Shown here: positions 34,601-45,800 of the stretch, in pieces | Layout: each line of letters opens with the position of its first letter | How positions within the stretch are numbered: position 1 is the first letter of the stretch | Assembly: GCA_021613335.1 (NCBI GenBank) | Contig: JAJTWR010000314.1 | Span: 1,539,001-1,603,000 of the forward strand | Origin: Whitmania pigra | Lineage: Eukaryota > Annelida > Clitellata > Hirudinida > Haemopidae | Direction of reading: 5' to 3' | DNA length: 64,000 nucleotides | Made by a program: the position numbers and the translations under genes | Notes under the pieces: generated by a model | Database searches by the model: none | What the model was told of the DNA's origin: nothing | Seen by the model: the letters and a program-made list of their open reading frames with translations, nothing else

Positions 34601-36419
34601 GGACATTGAAATGCCAAGCACATCAGGATTGGATAGGTATGTATCATCATGAGTGCCGTCAACGTTTAACTTAAACGTGCCAGTACTTGGCAATTATTTA
34701 CAACACGTCGTTATGAAGATTTATGGACGTTATACAACTTGTTGCAATTTCAGAACAAACCTTTGAAACTAAACCGATCCACAATTGTTAATTAACTACT
34801 TTTTTATTATTTCCATCAGCAGTTTGAAGCTAGAAAGTGTGGAAGTGGAGAAGGAAAACGATGCGGAAGAAGAAGATGAAGCTGCCGAGGAAGAGGAGGA
34901 TCCTTGCATCAAGGATTACTTGTCCGGACGTTACAGTCCCGTTCTCCTGCAGCCGGAAGACCTTCCACCCGGAGTTATCATCGTGGACGCGGACGAGGAT
35001 CTCATCAGACTCAAGTTTGCACGAAAGAGTGTCCTCACCACCGGACAAGCCGAGGTCAGTGATTCAATGCCATTTGTGTTTTCAGTAACTCGAATCAATT
35101 TTTTTAATTATTGAACATAACAGCATTAAATACAATTACAAGTCGGCTCAATTGCAAATGTAATCACAAATTTTGTAAAAAAAACTGACAAAAATTAACT
35201 TTGTTGTGGGGTTGTATAGCAAAGGAAACTTGCTTGCCTCGAGAAATGCAAAACTACTTGTTATTGCTAAGATGCGTTGTTCTGCTTGACATTATTAATG
35301 AGACATTAATTTCTATTGGATAAGCTAATGTCATTCTAACCTGATTGATTGGTCAGAGAGATGAAGAGGAGGAGTTTATGAAGAGGGCAAGAGCAGGCAT
35401 GAACGACGAGGAGGCACAGTTCAGTGTGGAAGTTCAATTGAAGCCCGAAGCATCCATATGGAGTGACAAGTACAAACCCAGGAAGCCCAGGTTCTTCAAC
35501 AGAGTTCACACGGTCTGTTGGCAATCGTTAATAATAATAATGTATTCAGGATCGTTGTGCTTTATTATTGTAATTATTTATTATTACTAGATATTACTTG
35601 TCGTGTCTGTTATTATGTTTATTAACATAGCTATGTAATAATTAACTACTGCAAGTTGTACCTTATTAACTAACTATTATAATTTATTCATTTCACATCC
35701 AATGAAAAACAGGGATTTGAGTGGAACAAGTACAACCAGACCCACTACGACGTTGACAATCCTCCGCCCAAAGTCGTCCAAGGATACAAATTCAACGTGA
35801 GTTTTGTGTCCAGTATTGTTGTTGTTAAGCGATAATAATCGTTTGCACTGTTGTGAATATTGATAAAGTGATAATGCTTGATCGGCAATGCCATTCTTAT
35901 CATTCATTGTTTGCTGTTGCAGATATTTTATCCTGACTTGATTGACAAATCCAAAATACCCCAATACAAAGTGGTAAGAGATTATTATTATTATTAACAA
36001 GTTAACTTGTTATTTTATTAGCTGGCTACTGGTTTTTCATACTCATAATTGATGTGAAGTCAATTTTTTCTGCTTTATTAATTAATTAACGAATATTGAT
36101 TAATTCTTAAAGATTCCTTGCGAAGATAAGAACTTTGCCACTATAAGATTCTCAGCTGGAGCCCCTTATGAGGTAATTTAATTATTTGGTCATTTAATTA
36201 TCCATAGGGTTTATATATGAATTACTTTTACATAACTTAAGACCTTATACAAGGCTTTTAAAATATATTATCATAACTCATTTGTTCGTTTAGGATATTG
36301 CTTTTAAGATCGTCAACAGAGAATGGGAGCATTCTTATAAAAGAGGGTTCAGGTGTCAGTTTCAGAATAACATCCTCCAGTTATGGTTCCACTTCAGAAG
36401 ACTCAGATACAGGAGATAA
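31637..36419 (+). CDS. CACTIN: Cactin, spliceosome-associated protein
   Basis: Cactin joins late spliceosomes and was first found as a partner of the Drosophila I-kappa-B Cactus. Seventeen exons: 31637-31653, 31748-31814, 31887-31940, 32069-32215, 32423-32557, 32829-32883, 33077-33165, 33352-33505, 33697-33846, 34165-34274, 34512-34636, 34820-35054, 35357-35512, 35713-35796, 35923-35973, 36113-36172, 36294-36419, giving 1815 nt (604 aa). The N-terminus is short and Lys-rich, lacking the long RS-like region of vertebrate cactin. A charged coiled coil follows (Arg/Glu run in the 32423-32557 exon). The mid domain has the block around LEQGKNVDYWKDI. An acidic linker precedes the C-terminal cactin domain, which ends in FQNNILQLWFHFRRLRYRR, the usual end of the family. 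The intron after 33505 carries a triplicated splice-donor repeat. Confidence 0.95.
33506..33665 (+). repeat. Three tandem 53-bp copies that include the 5' splice site
   Basis: Starting exactly at the donor of the exon ending 33505, a 53-bp unit (gtaacaatttattttattta ... cttgaggatatcgg) is repeated three times, with units beginning at 33506, 33559 and 33612. The copies differ at only a few bases. Each begins with a GTAACA donor-like sequence preceded by G, so the intron has one authentic and two decoy donors. Confidence 0.93.
34355..34420 (-). repeat. SINE tail remnant in CACTIN intron
   Basis: On the minus strand the segment reads ...GCTATGCTTAAGGAGCCATATAAATAATAATAAT. It shares the ATGCTTAAGG core, the TATAAAT box and the ATT-type tail with the fragment at 1268-1362. 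The tail layout resembles that of the dimeric SINE at 45.4 kb. Confidence 0.55.
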
Positions 36420-37331
36420 ATGTCCTTTTAGGCCTCAATCTAACTAACTTAAATCCAATTTAACTTAACATTCATCGTGAAAGACAGCAGGATGCTTTAC
36501 AATTTGAAAATAAAATGTTGTTTGCATGAAATTTAAGCCAATAAACTGCGTTATCTATACCACATATGTCATCTATTTGGATTGGTTAACGCTTTTTCTA
36601 ACATCCATAGACTTTCCAAAACCTGTATTGCAGGTGCCATCAAAAAAGGTAGCATTAATCCTGGGCTAACGAGTTTCGATCCAAATTGTTGATAGAAAAA
36701 ATTGTTCCAGGCAGCTACAAGACTGTTTTCCGTCTGTAAACATCAACAGAAAGCGATTATTTAACCGTTGATTAATTTGAAGCCTGGTATTTTGATCGGG
36801 ACATCGTGTTTTGCAGCTTCTCAGGAGCCACTTAATGCACTTGAAAAGCTGCTTTGCGTGCTTGAACTTTAGTTCAATTCAAGTTTGATTATTTATTATA
36901 ATTATAAAATTATAAAACTTTTAGGGGAGCGTCTATTTTGCTGTGGGTTTTTGGAGTCCGACATTGTATGCATATGCATTTTAACGGATTGAATACAACC
37001 TTAGAAACCTTTTAGATGTGATAAGCTGAAGGTAATGATGACTATTAAAATATTATTTTATCAATAAATATTATAAATTATAATTATATCTAGCACTCGA
37101 TTAGATTATAATTTTAATCACACTAAACTTAAAATAAAGTTTAAAAAGAATGCAGTCACCTTGATTCTTTTGTAATACAATGGAATTCTTAACTGGCTTT
37201 GTTAACCCATTGTTAATTGGCCAGAGAACCTTCTTCTCTGAGCGGTGTCAATTCACTTATTCGGTGCTGACCTTCCATAGTGTTCGGTCGCTTCATTCTG
37301 CTCGAAATCTGTTCTTATCTTCGTTTTCGAA
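36420..37331. other. Intergenic region between CACTIN and GCSH
   Basis: It holds the CACTIN 3' UTR and the GCSH promoter and 5' UTR. An upstream ATG at 37180 opens a 78-codon frame overlapping the GCSH start in another frame. It could be an upstream ORF but is more likely chance. Confidence 0.5.
36509..36514 (+). promoter_or_regulatory. Candidate polyadenylation signal of CACTIN
   Basis: AATAAA lies about 90 bases after the TAA stop. Position and hexamer only. Confidence 0.55.
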
Positions 37332-38720
37332 ATGTCCGGCATTGCTCAAAAGTTGTTCAGAACTGGCACGCAGTTGCAAAGATCGGTCAAGACACTGTTG
37401 GCTCAACCAACCTTGAAGAGCCGATTACTGGTGTCCAGAAATGTGCACAGTACGGTCTTCGTTCTCAACACAAACGAAAGTGTGTCAAAAGGTATGTGCC
37501 ATTTCTCATTTACGGTGACAATATCTAGGTAACATTTTTAATCAATTAAGTGCTCTTGAAACTCCGAACCTGTAGCTTTTAAAAATAATTAGCAAAAGTA
37601 TTATTGTAGTTTACCACTAATGGGACAGGTAGGAGGAATTGAGATTTGTTCGCCTAACAATTCACTGCTAAAACATTCGATAATCTGAGTGCATATATCG
37701 ACTCATTTTGTTCAAATTGTATTTGCCATGTATTTATTATATCGCACTCCTGTACATTTGCATTTGTATCATCTAAGAGAGGAAATACACGAAGAAACAC
37801 GAATGGGTCTCAGTGAATGGATGCATCGGAACAGTTGGAATCAGTGAATTTGCTCAGGTGAGGATGATAACAATTAGAAGTGTAAAAGCGACTAAATTTG
37901 AGTAGTATACTAAACTGTAGTTTTGAGACAACATACAATATCTTAAACTTATTATGATTGATCGAAACAAGCAATAAACATCACTTTACACATCACAGGA
38001 TGCCCTCGGCGAACTTGTCTACGTCCAACTGCCCGAAGTTGGAGATAACTTCGCTGCAAGCGGTTGGTGACTTGATTACAAGAGTTGCTAAAATTAATAT
38101 AAATAATAATTAGTAATTATTAATATATAATTAATATATGTTAGAAGCATAATTTTGTAATATTTCGATCACATTGTTACTAAAAATACTAAAACGTTAT
38201 CTTTCGAAATCAGTCTAACGTACCAACCTTAAGGTAACAATACCTGAAAAGCATATATTTTCAGCTGCCCATTTCTCCACATACGATTAACGAATAATAA
38301 ATCAATTCATCCTCTTATTTCATTCCACCATGCAGCTGAAATAGGAGCTCTGGAAAGTGTGAAGGCTGCTGCTGAAGTTTATGCCCCCGTGTCAGGAGAG
38401 ATACTTGAGAAAAATGTGCAGGTCGAGGAAACGCCATCACTTGTTAACACATCGTGTTATGAAAAAGGTTATTTTACTATTTAATCTTCAAAACTATAAG
38501 CCTTTGTATTTTGAGGTTAAATTATTAATATTATTATATTAATTAATAAGTATTAATTAATCCAGTTAGAGATCTGACTCGATGGAATTATTTAAATAAT
38601 AAAAATGTTTCACATACAGGGTGGCTGTACAAAGTGAAATTGGAAGATGAGAAGGAATTAAATAATCTTATGTCAGAAGATGTGTATCAGGAGTACCTCA
38701 AGAGCCAAGCTCACGACTGA
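37332..38720 (+). CDS. GCSH: Glycine cleavage system H protein, mitochondrial
   Basis: The H protein carries the lipoyl arm that shuttles the aminomethyl group between the P, T and L proteins of the mitochondrial glycine cleavage system. Five exons: 37332-37491, 37778-37857, 37999-38062, 38336-38467, 38620-38720, giving 537 nt (178 aa; the human precursor is 173). The first about 50 residues are basic, Ser/Thr-rich and lack acidic residues, fitting a matrix-targeting peptide. The mature domain begins around KYTKKHEWV. The lipoylated Lys is in [14 protein letters not shown], in the beta-hairpin as expected. The C-terminus has the family pattern ([11 protein letters not shown]). No sign of damage. 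Confidence 0.96.
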
Positions 38721-39800
38721 CAGTTTGATTGAATAGTAATTCAATACAAGATACAATCTACTGGGCATTATGATAAATTAATTCTGTCGAATTGGACCAA
38801 TTGGACATCATATGAATTCGAATGGTGTCAAAATGACATGAATGATCTTTTTTGTTGGCTATTTATGTTGTTTGGGTGTTAAGGCACACATTGTAGGAAT
38901 TTTAAGAGTAAGCTTGCTTCCGATATTGACGATGACCGATATTCATCGATTCAAGAACGCGGTGGTAAAGCACAACGGGGTTGTGGGCAAAGGGAGAAGA
39001 CATGGTTCAGCAATCTGCTACCTGAGGCGTTTTATGGGAGATGTTCCCGTTCCAGGATGATCTTCGAGCGATCATAAGGTCGGAGTTTTGGTGGAAGACA
39101 TCACGTGAGGGTTCTGGGACGGAGGCAAAACATTTCACAATGGGGATGAGACACTATTTCTAAGTTCTGAGAGAAAGTGGCAAAAGATCTTGCTTGACAT
39201 GGTGCTTTTGTCACTGTCAACGAATGCCATAATTGTGTTGAAGCAGAAACATGTTCATGAAACAATTTTTTGTTTAATTGGTTAAGATTTTTGACTACAA
39301 ATTCTGGTTGGTAATCAGTAAGAATAAAACACTTATCGATGGAAAAAGGAACTTATATTTTGATATACGTAAAAAGAGCATAGAAACATGGCTGGTATTA
39401 AGAATACGATTTCGATAAAAGAAGGTAATGTCCCAAATAAGATACTGACCAATGCAGACGGTATAGGTTCAATTTTTTTCATGATTGATGATTTTTTTGT
39501 CTCATCTAAAAATTACGAACTCATTTTAAAATATTTAAATATCCTTTTCTATGACTTTTTTTTTATCAACTTTCCCATTTTATTTTTAAGCACGTTAAAA
39601 TGAAGATTTTTATATTAGTCTGACTATTGAGTCGTGTCTATGGATGTTTTAAGTTTTAATATTTTTATTAGACGAATTGTCCGGTCACGCTCATTAAATA
39701 AACCAATACCAAAAGATAATTACAAATTACATAAAAAGTATAAAAAATAAGGTATAAAGATCTGAAAAGATAAGCTTAAAATAATGATAATTGCGAAAGT
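38721..39800. other. Intergenic region after GCSH
   Basis: The GCSH 3' region. Two open frames (38842-39060 and 39388-39603, 71-72 codons) have no recognised motifs. The second starts MAGIKNTISI and is followed by a GT donor-like site at about 39460, so it could be a first exon of an unknown gene. I cannot find its continuation. Confidence 0.35.
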
Positions 39801-39804
39801 AAAC

Positions 39805-40563
39805 ATCAGCAGCGTTAAAGAGGCACATGATATTGTTTTCAACGTTCTAAATTCTAATCAGATTTTATCGAATATTCTTTTTTTATTAATGGTTGCTGCT
39901 ATGCACATTGTCCTTCAAATGATATTTTAATAAGCTTTAGAGACTTGATCCATAAATTAATCGATTTATAAAAGCCGCTTGATCCAGCCATCTATAATTT
40001 TTATTCTGCTGCAATTAGGCGGATACGCACCAGATCAACATCAATCTCTAAAATCATTAATTACAAGAATTATTATTGTTTTTACTATTAATACTTGTAA
40101 CAATAAGAACATAACTTTAAATAACTTAGAATAGGTGTATCTAAATATTCTGTACAACGCGTACACTGTTTCACTTTGAAAATAAAATTTTTATAAATAT
40201 ACAAACAATAAATCACTTTCTAATTTAAACTTTTTTAAAATATGAATAATATTTAACGAAAGTAATTAAGTTGTAAAAATTACTTCTAAAGTAATTCTAT
40301 CAGACATGACGAGCGAAAATGAGTTGGTTTATGCAAATAAAAATATATTACAGCTTAATTATGATGTTATACATGACATATTTAAAAGACCAGTCGTTGA
40401 TAGGCAATTCTACATTCTAAACTTACTGTACCAATTTTCTATTATTATTTTTGATTGGTGGTTGTTGATATCCACACTGCCCCATAAACAAATTTCAGTG
40501 TGCTTTAGGAGCATGACCCACAAGTTAATCGATTTGTTAAGACACTTTTCTCAGTCGCTTTAA
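39805..40563 (+). other. Pair of related unassigned ORFs; first copy broken
   Basis: The intact copy is 40306-40563 (85 codons, starts MTSENELVYANK, ends RHFSQSL). It is hydrophobic in the middle (IIIFDWWLLIST). A decayed relative lies at about 39815-39980. There, HKLIDL followed by a stop matches HKLIDLL of the intact copy, with similar bases around it (aaattaatcgattt / aagttaatcgattt). Reaching that match from the upstream similar block (AHDIVFNVL / VIHDIF) needs a frame change. The family is unrecognised, and the pair could be a small duplicated gene or an unnamed repeat. Confidence 0.3.
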
Positions 40564-40964
40564 ATGCTATACCTTGTTCGTTTGTATTATATCATCGTTA
40601 CCACTCGCTTGTTACTTTGTAACTATTCTTGCCATTTGCATGTTAAATTATATTACATGAAATGTGCAATACATTTTAATATTCGAATTTGTAGTTCTTA
40701 TTATTAAAATTTTATTTATTATCTAATTTAATTAAATTTATATAAAATAGTGCATTATAGTTTAAATTCACATTTGCAGTCTTTCGGACGCCAAGTCCTG
40801 ATCATTTTTGATCACGATATACAATAAGAGTAGTCGATAGCATCAAATTTCCAGCTCCATCTTGATTAACAATCCTCCAAAAAGAAATTATTTTGTACGA
40901 ACACGCTACTCATAAATAACTAAAAACAAATTTCTATTATCAATAGGAAAAGAATTGCTCAGTT

Positions 40965-42431
40965 GTGGTTATGGTGTCTGTATTTAAAAGATGCAATGAT
41001 GAAATTGACACTGATTTTGCTGAGAATCTGAAAGATGCTAAAAAGAAAGCTGTAGAAGATGTAAGGAGCCAAAATTGTCCTTATTTGGCAACCATCAACA
41101 GAACGCTTTTGGATTTTGATTTCGAAAAGCTATGTTCGATTTCCCTGTCACATGTTAACGTGTACGCGTGCCTGGTTTGCGGGAAGTACTTCCAAGGTCG
41201 TGGGTTCAAATCCCATGCCTATACTCATAGTCTTCAGTTTGAGCACTACGTCTTCCTCAATTTGGAGACGCAAAAATTTTACTGTCTTCCAGACAGCTAT
41301 TAAATTATTGACCAGTCTCTTGAAGACATTGTCTATGTCCTCAACCCTACCTTTACTCCGATTCAAATCAATAATATAGAAACGTCTGCCCAGCTGTCAA
41401 GGGCTTTCGACAAATCCACATACCTGCCGGGCATCATCGGTCTCAACAACATCAAGGCGAACGACTACTGTAACGTGGTCCTCCAGGCCCTCGCCCATGT
41501 CATCCCATTGCGGAACTTTTTCCTCGCTGAGGAAAACTACGGGCACCTGAAAAGACACGGCGGAGATCAGAGATACCAACTCATTCAAAGGTTCGGGGAG
41601 TTAATGAGGAAGATGTGGAACACGAGGAACTTCAAGGCTCACGTCAGTCCTCACGAGATGCTCCAGGCCGTGGTCCTCTGCTCCAAGAAAAAGTTTCAGA
41701 TCACCCAGCAAAGCGACTGCCACGAATTCCTGTCTTGGTTCATAAACTATCTCGACAGGGCTCTCTGCGCAGAGAAAGAGTCAGAGAATACTTGCATCTC
41801 GAAAGCCTTCAGAGGAAGCATGAAGGTCACCTTACAGAAACTGACACCTATTCATATGAAGCAGGAGGAAAAGGAAAAACTACTTCTAACTGAGGAGTAC
41901 AAAGAGGTGGTCAGCGAGACACCCTTTCTTTACTTGACCTGCGACCTGCCTCCAACACCTCTTTACCCTGATGAAAAGATGGAGAACATCATTCCTCAAG
42001 TGTCTTTGGTGCATCTCTTGTCCAAATACAATGGCATCTCGGCAAAGGAGTACAAGGATGCGATGGTAACCAAAAAGTATGAAATTGTCAAACTGCCTCC
42101 GTATCTCATCCTTTATTTTAAGAGGTTCACCAAGAACACTTTCATTCTCGAGAAAAACCCAACCATCGTCAATTTTCCCATCAAGGGCATTGATTTCGGA
42201 GACATGATGACGCCAGAAGCAAAGGCCAGCCACAAGTCTACTGTGTACGACCTTATGGCCAACATGGTCCACGATGGAGAACCTGGCAAAGGGAGTTACA
42301 GGGCCCACATCCTACATAAAGGAAGTGGAAAATGGTTCGAGCTCCAGGACCTGAACGTTGCAGAAATTCTTCCACAGATGATAATACTTACGGAGTCCTA
42401 TGTTCAAATTTATGAGCTCAGAAAAAGTTAA
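40965..42431 (+). pseudogene. USP39: Intronless USP39 (Sad1/SNUT2) copy interrupted by one TAA
   Basis: USP39 is a catalytically dead deubiquitinase-like protein of the U4/U6.U5 tri-snRNP. This copy has no introns, while all firmly identified neighbours have many, so it is read as a retrocopy. The first 112 codons carry the complete zinc-finger UBP domain (ACLVCGKYFQGRG, HAYTHSLQFEH, FYCLPDSY). TAA at 41301-41303 replaces what should be a Glu/Lys codon. The same frame then runs on for 375 codons without another stop through the whole USP-like domain (YLPGIIGLNNIKANDYCNVV, QRFGELMRKMW, SPHEMLQAVV, LPPYLILYFKRF) to a normal end. The Cys position of active USPs is Asp (NDYC), as in the family. 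The N-terminal Arg/Ser-rich region is missing. AATAAA follows at 42437. Either a very young pseudogene, a read-through gene, or a sequence error. Confidence 0.88.
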
Positions 42432-42829
42432 TAAGCAATAAAGAAGTTCAAATAAATATTTAACAAAACTAAAAAATTCTGGTGAGCAAATAACACTTAT
42501 CTATAAATAAAAATGAAAAGTTCAAAAAGAAACAGGAGAAAATAGCAAAAAAATAAATAATAATTTAATCCGGCATCTGTAGTGTATAACCACGGGGATA
42601 CTCCATAAGACGCTAATACACAATGAAATATCTAATGAAAAATATCAATTTAATTAAGAATTAGGCTACCAAATATTTTGTATTTATTCACCAATATGAG
42701 TAAAACCCGAATATGGATGGTATTTCTATGCAGGTTATAAACAAACTGAAAGAAGTGTCTACTTGTGATAAGAAACAGATTGAATTGCGATTCTAATCGA
42801 TATATGAATATATTTAATTTATAATTATA
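42432..42829. other. Intergenic region between the USP39 copy and CAPN7
   Basis: About 400 AT-rich bases with no exon seen. Presumed CAPN7 promoter and 5' UTR. Confidence 0.45.
42437..42442 (+). promoter_or_regulatory. Polyadenylation hexamer behind the USP39 copy
   Basis: AATAAA starts 6 bases after the TAA stop. In a retrocopy it would have been carried in with the mRNA. No clear long poly(A) tract is left behind it. Confidence 0.45.
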
Positions 42830-45800
42830 ATGAGTACATACTATTTACAAGAGGCTTCAAAATGTGCCAAACAAGCAGTGGAATGTGATCTCGTCGGAGA
42901 TTTGAGTCGTGCTCAGCATTTTTACCAGGTTTTTATGATATTTAGGCAGTGTGTTTAATTGACACTACGTTATATAAATATTTGCTGAATACGTAAGAAA
43001 AGATCAAGACTCTAGCTACAAAGCTTATTTTGTATTACTTCAAAAGGAGGCAGCCAAGTATTTACAGTCTGCAGAGGAGCATGGAACGAAACCTACCAAC
43101 CTGGAATCAAAGATACAGGAATATATATTAAGAGCTCAAGAATTGGGTCAGTTCGGAATCTCACTTTTGATCGCAAAGTTTTTACAATTTATTATTTGAA
43201 CTTCTAGAGGGCCATATGTTAACAAGTACATTTTACTTATTCAGGAAATCAGATGCTATTGGATGCAGAGGTAATGACATCAGTTATGATATTAAAGTTG
43301 ATGTCACATTAATTATGATCATTAATAATTGTCATGTAGTTATTATTATTATTGTTGCATTAATTGGGAATATGTTATATGGGAATAAAACTATATGTTT
43401 GATATAAGATTATTTCTGCACATGATATAGCTTTTTATAAACTCTTCATATTGGAATGTATATTTATGAAAAGACAGTATTAATATGACACTAATAAATA
43501 GCTTTACATTAGTAGCATTAATAATAATATTATTAATTATAATTATCACTCCTCTGTGACATTTAAATGTTTAGAGCATTGAGATGTTTCACTGCCTCGA
43601 GGTATTAAAATTAAAAATAAAAATATTTTTATTGCAATTTTGATAATTAAAGAATCATGGAAACATCTTTTGACAGGTTGCCAGAGCAAAGTCCCTGGTA
43701 GAAGGAGCATTCAAAGAAGAGGCAAAAAAGAACAAGAAAGGAGCCTTCAATGCTTATGTGGAGGCAGCTGAACTCTGCCAGAAGATTGTGAGTTACTATG
43801 GTGGTGGTGGTGATGATGATGTGGGGAAGGGTGATAGGTGTGATGACGACTGTGATGATGATAGTGACAACATTTGACAATTATTAAGCCAGTGACAATG
43901 ATGATTAAGTTGTTGCATTGATTGTGGATTAAGACTTTTACAGTTGCTACTTAACAACTAAATACTTAACCACAAAATACTGAACGTAATACTTAACAAC
44001 ATAATACTTAACAACAAAATACTTAACAGCATAATACTGTGTCTCCTCTTGTTGTCGACAGTTGTCCAAAACAAGCGATGCTGATCTTGTACAGAACCTC
44101 AGGAAGATGGCTGTGGAGTCCATTGGGAGGTTGTTGATTATGATAATGATGGTGACGATATTTTAAAAAGTGTCATTATGTAATTATTAACTAATTTATT
44201 ATTGCTGTTTCTAACTAAGGTATTGTTACGATATTGTTTGATAACAATTACGATGACGAGACATAATTTTCTCATTGTTAGCATTAATTAATTATCGTTG
44301 TTATTTGCCTTAAGTGTCCTTATGACACTGCATAACCATTAATTAGAATCACAAATCACAGTGATAAATAAAGCTTGATAAACATTTTCTTTGAAGTTAT
44401 GGCTTGTTTTATATTCACATTAATTGTAGATCATTTAATTTTCAATTTTTGATTTGTTTCTTTCATTTTGATGATTATTAAATTAAAAAAAAAATCAATA
44501 AACCACTATTTAAAATCATCATTCATAATGCGTTATAATTCATTTTAAAAAATCCTGTCATAACATGAACAATATTTATCTCAAAAACTTAATTCCTTCA
44601 ATATTTTACTTCGCTATCGAACAGAGCCGAAGCGATAAAACCCACGTTGGAACAAGGCGGGTCAAACAAAACAAACCCGGAAGTGAAACCAACAATCCCA
44701 GGTCCGCTCGGGTTTTCCTTGAGGGAGACGAGCCCCAATAGGGTGTCCAAAGGCAGTGCCACTACCAGTGCTGGTGGGGGCGGTGGAGGCAGCAGAGGGG
44801 GGTACACCAAGGAGGAGCTCGACGTTTTGAGGTGATGATGATAATGATGTTAAGGGATTATGTTTTCTAGAAGGATTTGGTGATTGTTATTTGAGATTCA
44901 ACATCAACAGAGATGCTGCTAATATCAACAGAATTACAGTGGCGATGATGATGATGACGATGGTGATGTCTTTGCTTGACAATATATCACCACCAGCTTC
45001 ATTACAGCTGGTGCCTTACAAAATTATCTATTGCTATCATTATCGTCATCATTGTTATTATTATTATTATTAATATCACCGTTGACAGGAAAACCTCATA
45101 CATCAACGACAGGGAGTATGTGCCCTTCATGCCAGAGGTCGACAACAACCTTGAGAAGTTCAATTATCCACTTCCCTTCAGGTGAACCGCCAAATGTCGC
45201 TCGAACGTTTAACGCAATGTGTATTGATTTAGGCAATGACTGGATAACTGATTGGAATTAGTTATGCTTGCGTTAATTGTTATTTATTATTGTTATTATT
45301 ATTATTATTATTGTTATTGTTATTATTATTATTGGGCATATGGTGTCGTGCAGGTTGGCCGAATGGGTTACGTGCCTGCATATGGCAATAATGGCAACAG
45401 TCTTAATGTGTCGTGTTCGAAACCCAGCCTGCACTGTCTCAAGTGCCCTTGGGAAGGAGCGCTATATAAATGGTTGGCTATGCAAGTTAGCAGAGGATTG
45501 CGCAAAGGGTAGCGTGCTTGCGAACGACGGTAACAGTGTTACCAGTCGTTACGTGTTGCGTTCACAACCTAGCTTGCACTGCCACAAAGCACCCCTTGGA
45601 TGTGGAGCTATACAAATAAAATTATTATTATTATTATTATTATTGTTACGTAGTGATGAAATAATTAACTTAATTGATTAATTGATTATTTATTATTATT
45701 CAATTGTTTAGTAGTTACCATTATTATTAAAATGTTCTTCATTAAAATAATCATGTTTTTATTTACTTTTCTTGCTGCTCATCTTGGATGAAAGTGATGA

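Noticed and set aside
38842..39060. 72-codon ORF after GCSH
   Set aside because: No motif and no splice partner. Best explained as 3' UTR.
41886..42308. 140-codon minus-strand ORF
   Set aside because: Shadow of the USP39-like coding sequence on the opposite strand.
45340..45430. A standalone tRNA gene
   Set aside because: A and B boxes are present but the acceptor stem does not close. The sequence runs on into a second unit and an ATT tail, so it is a SINE.
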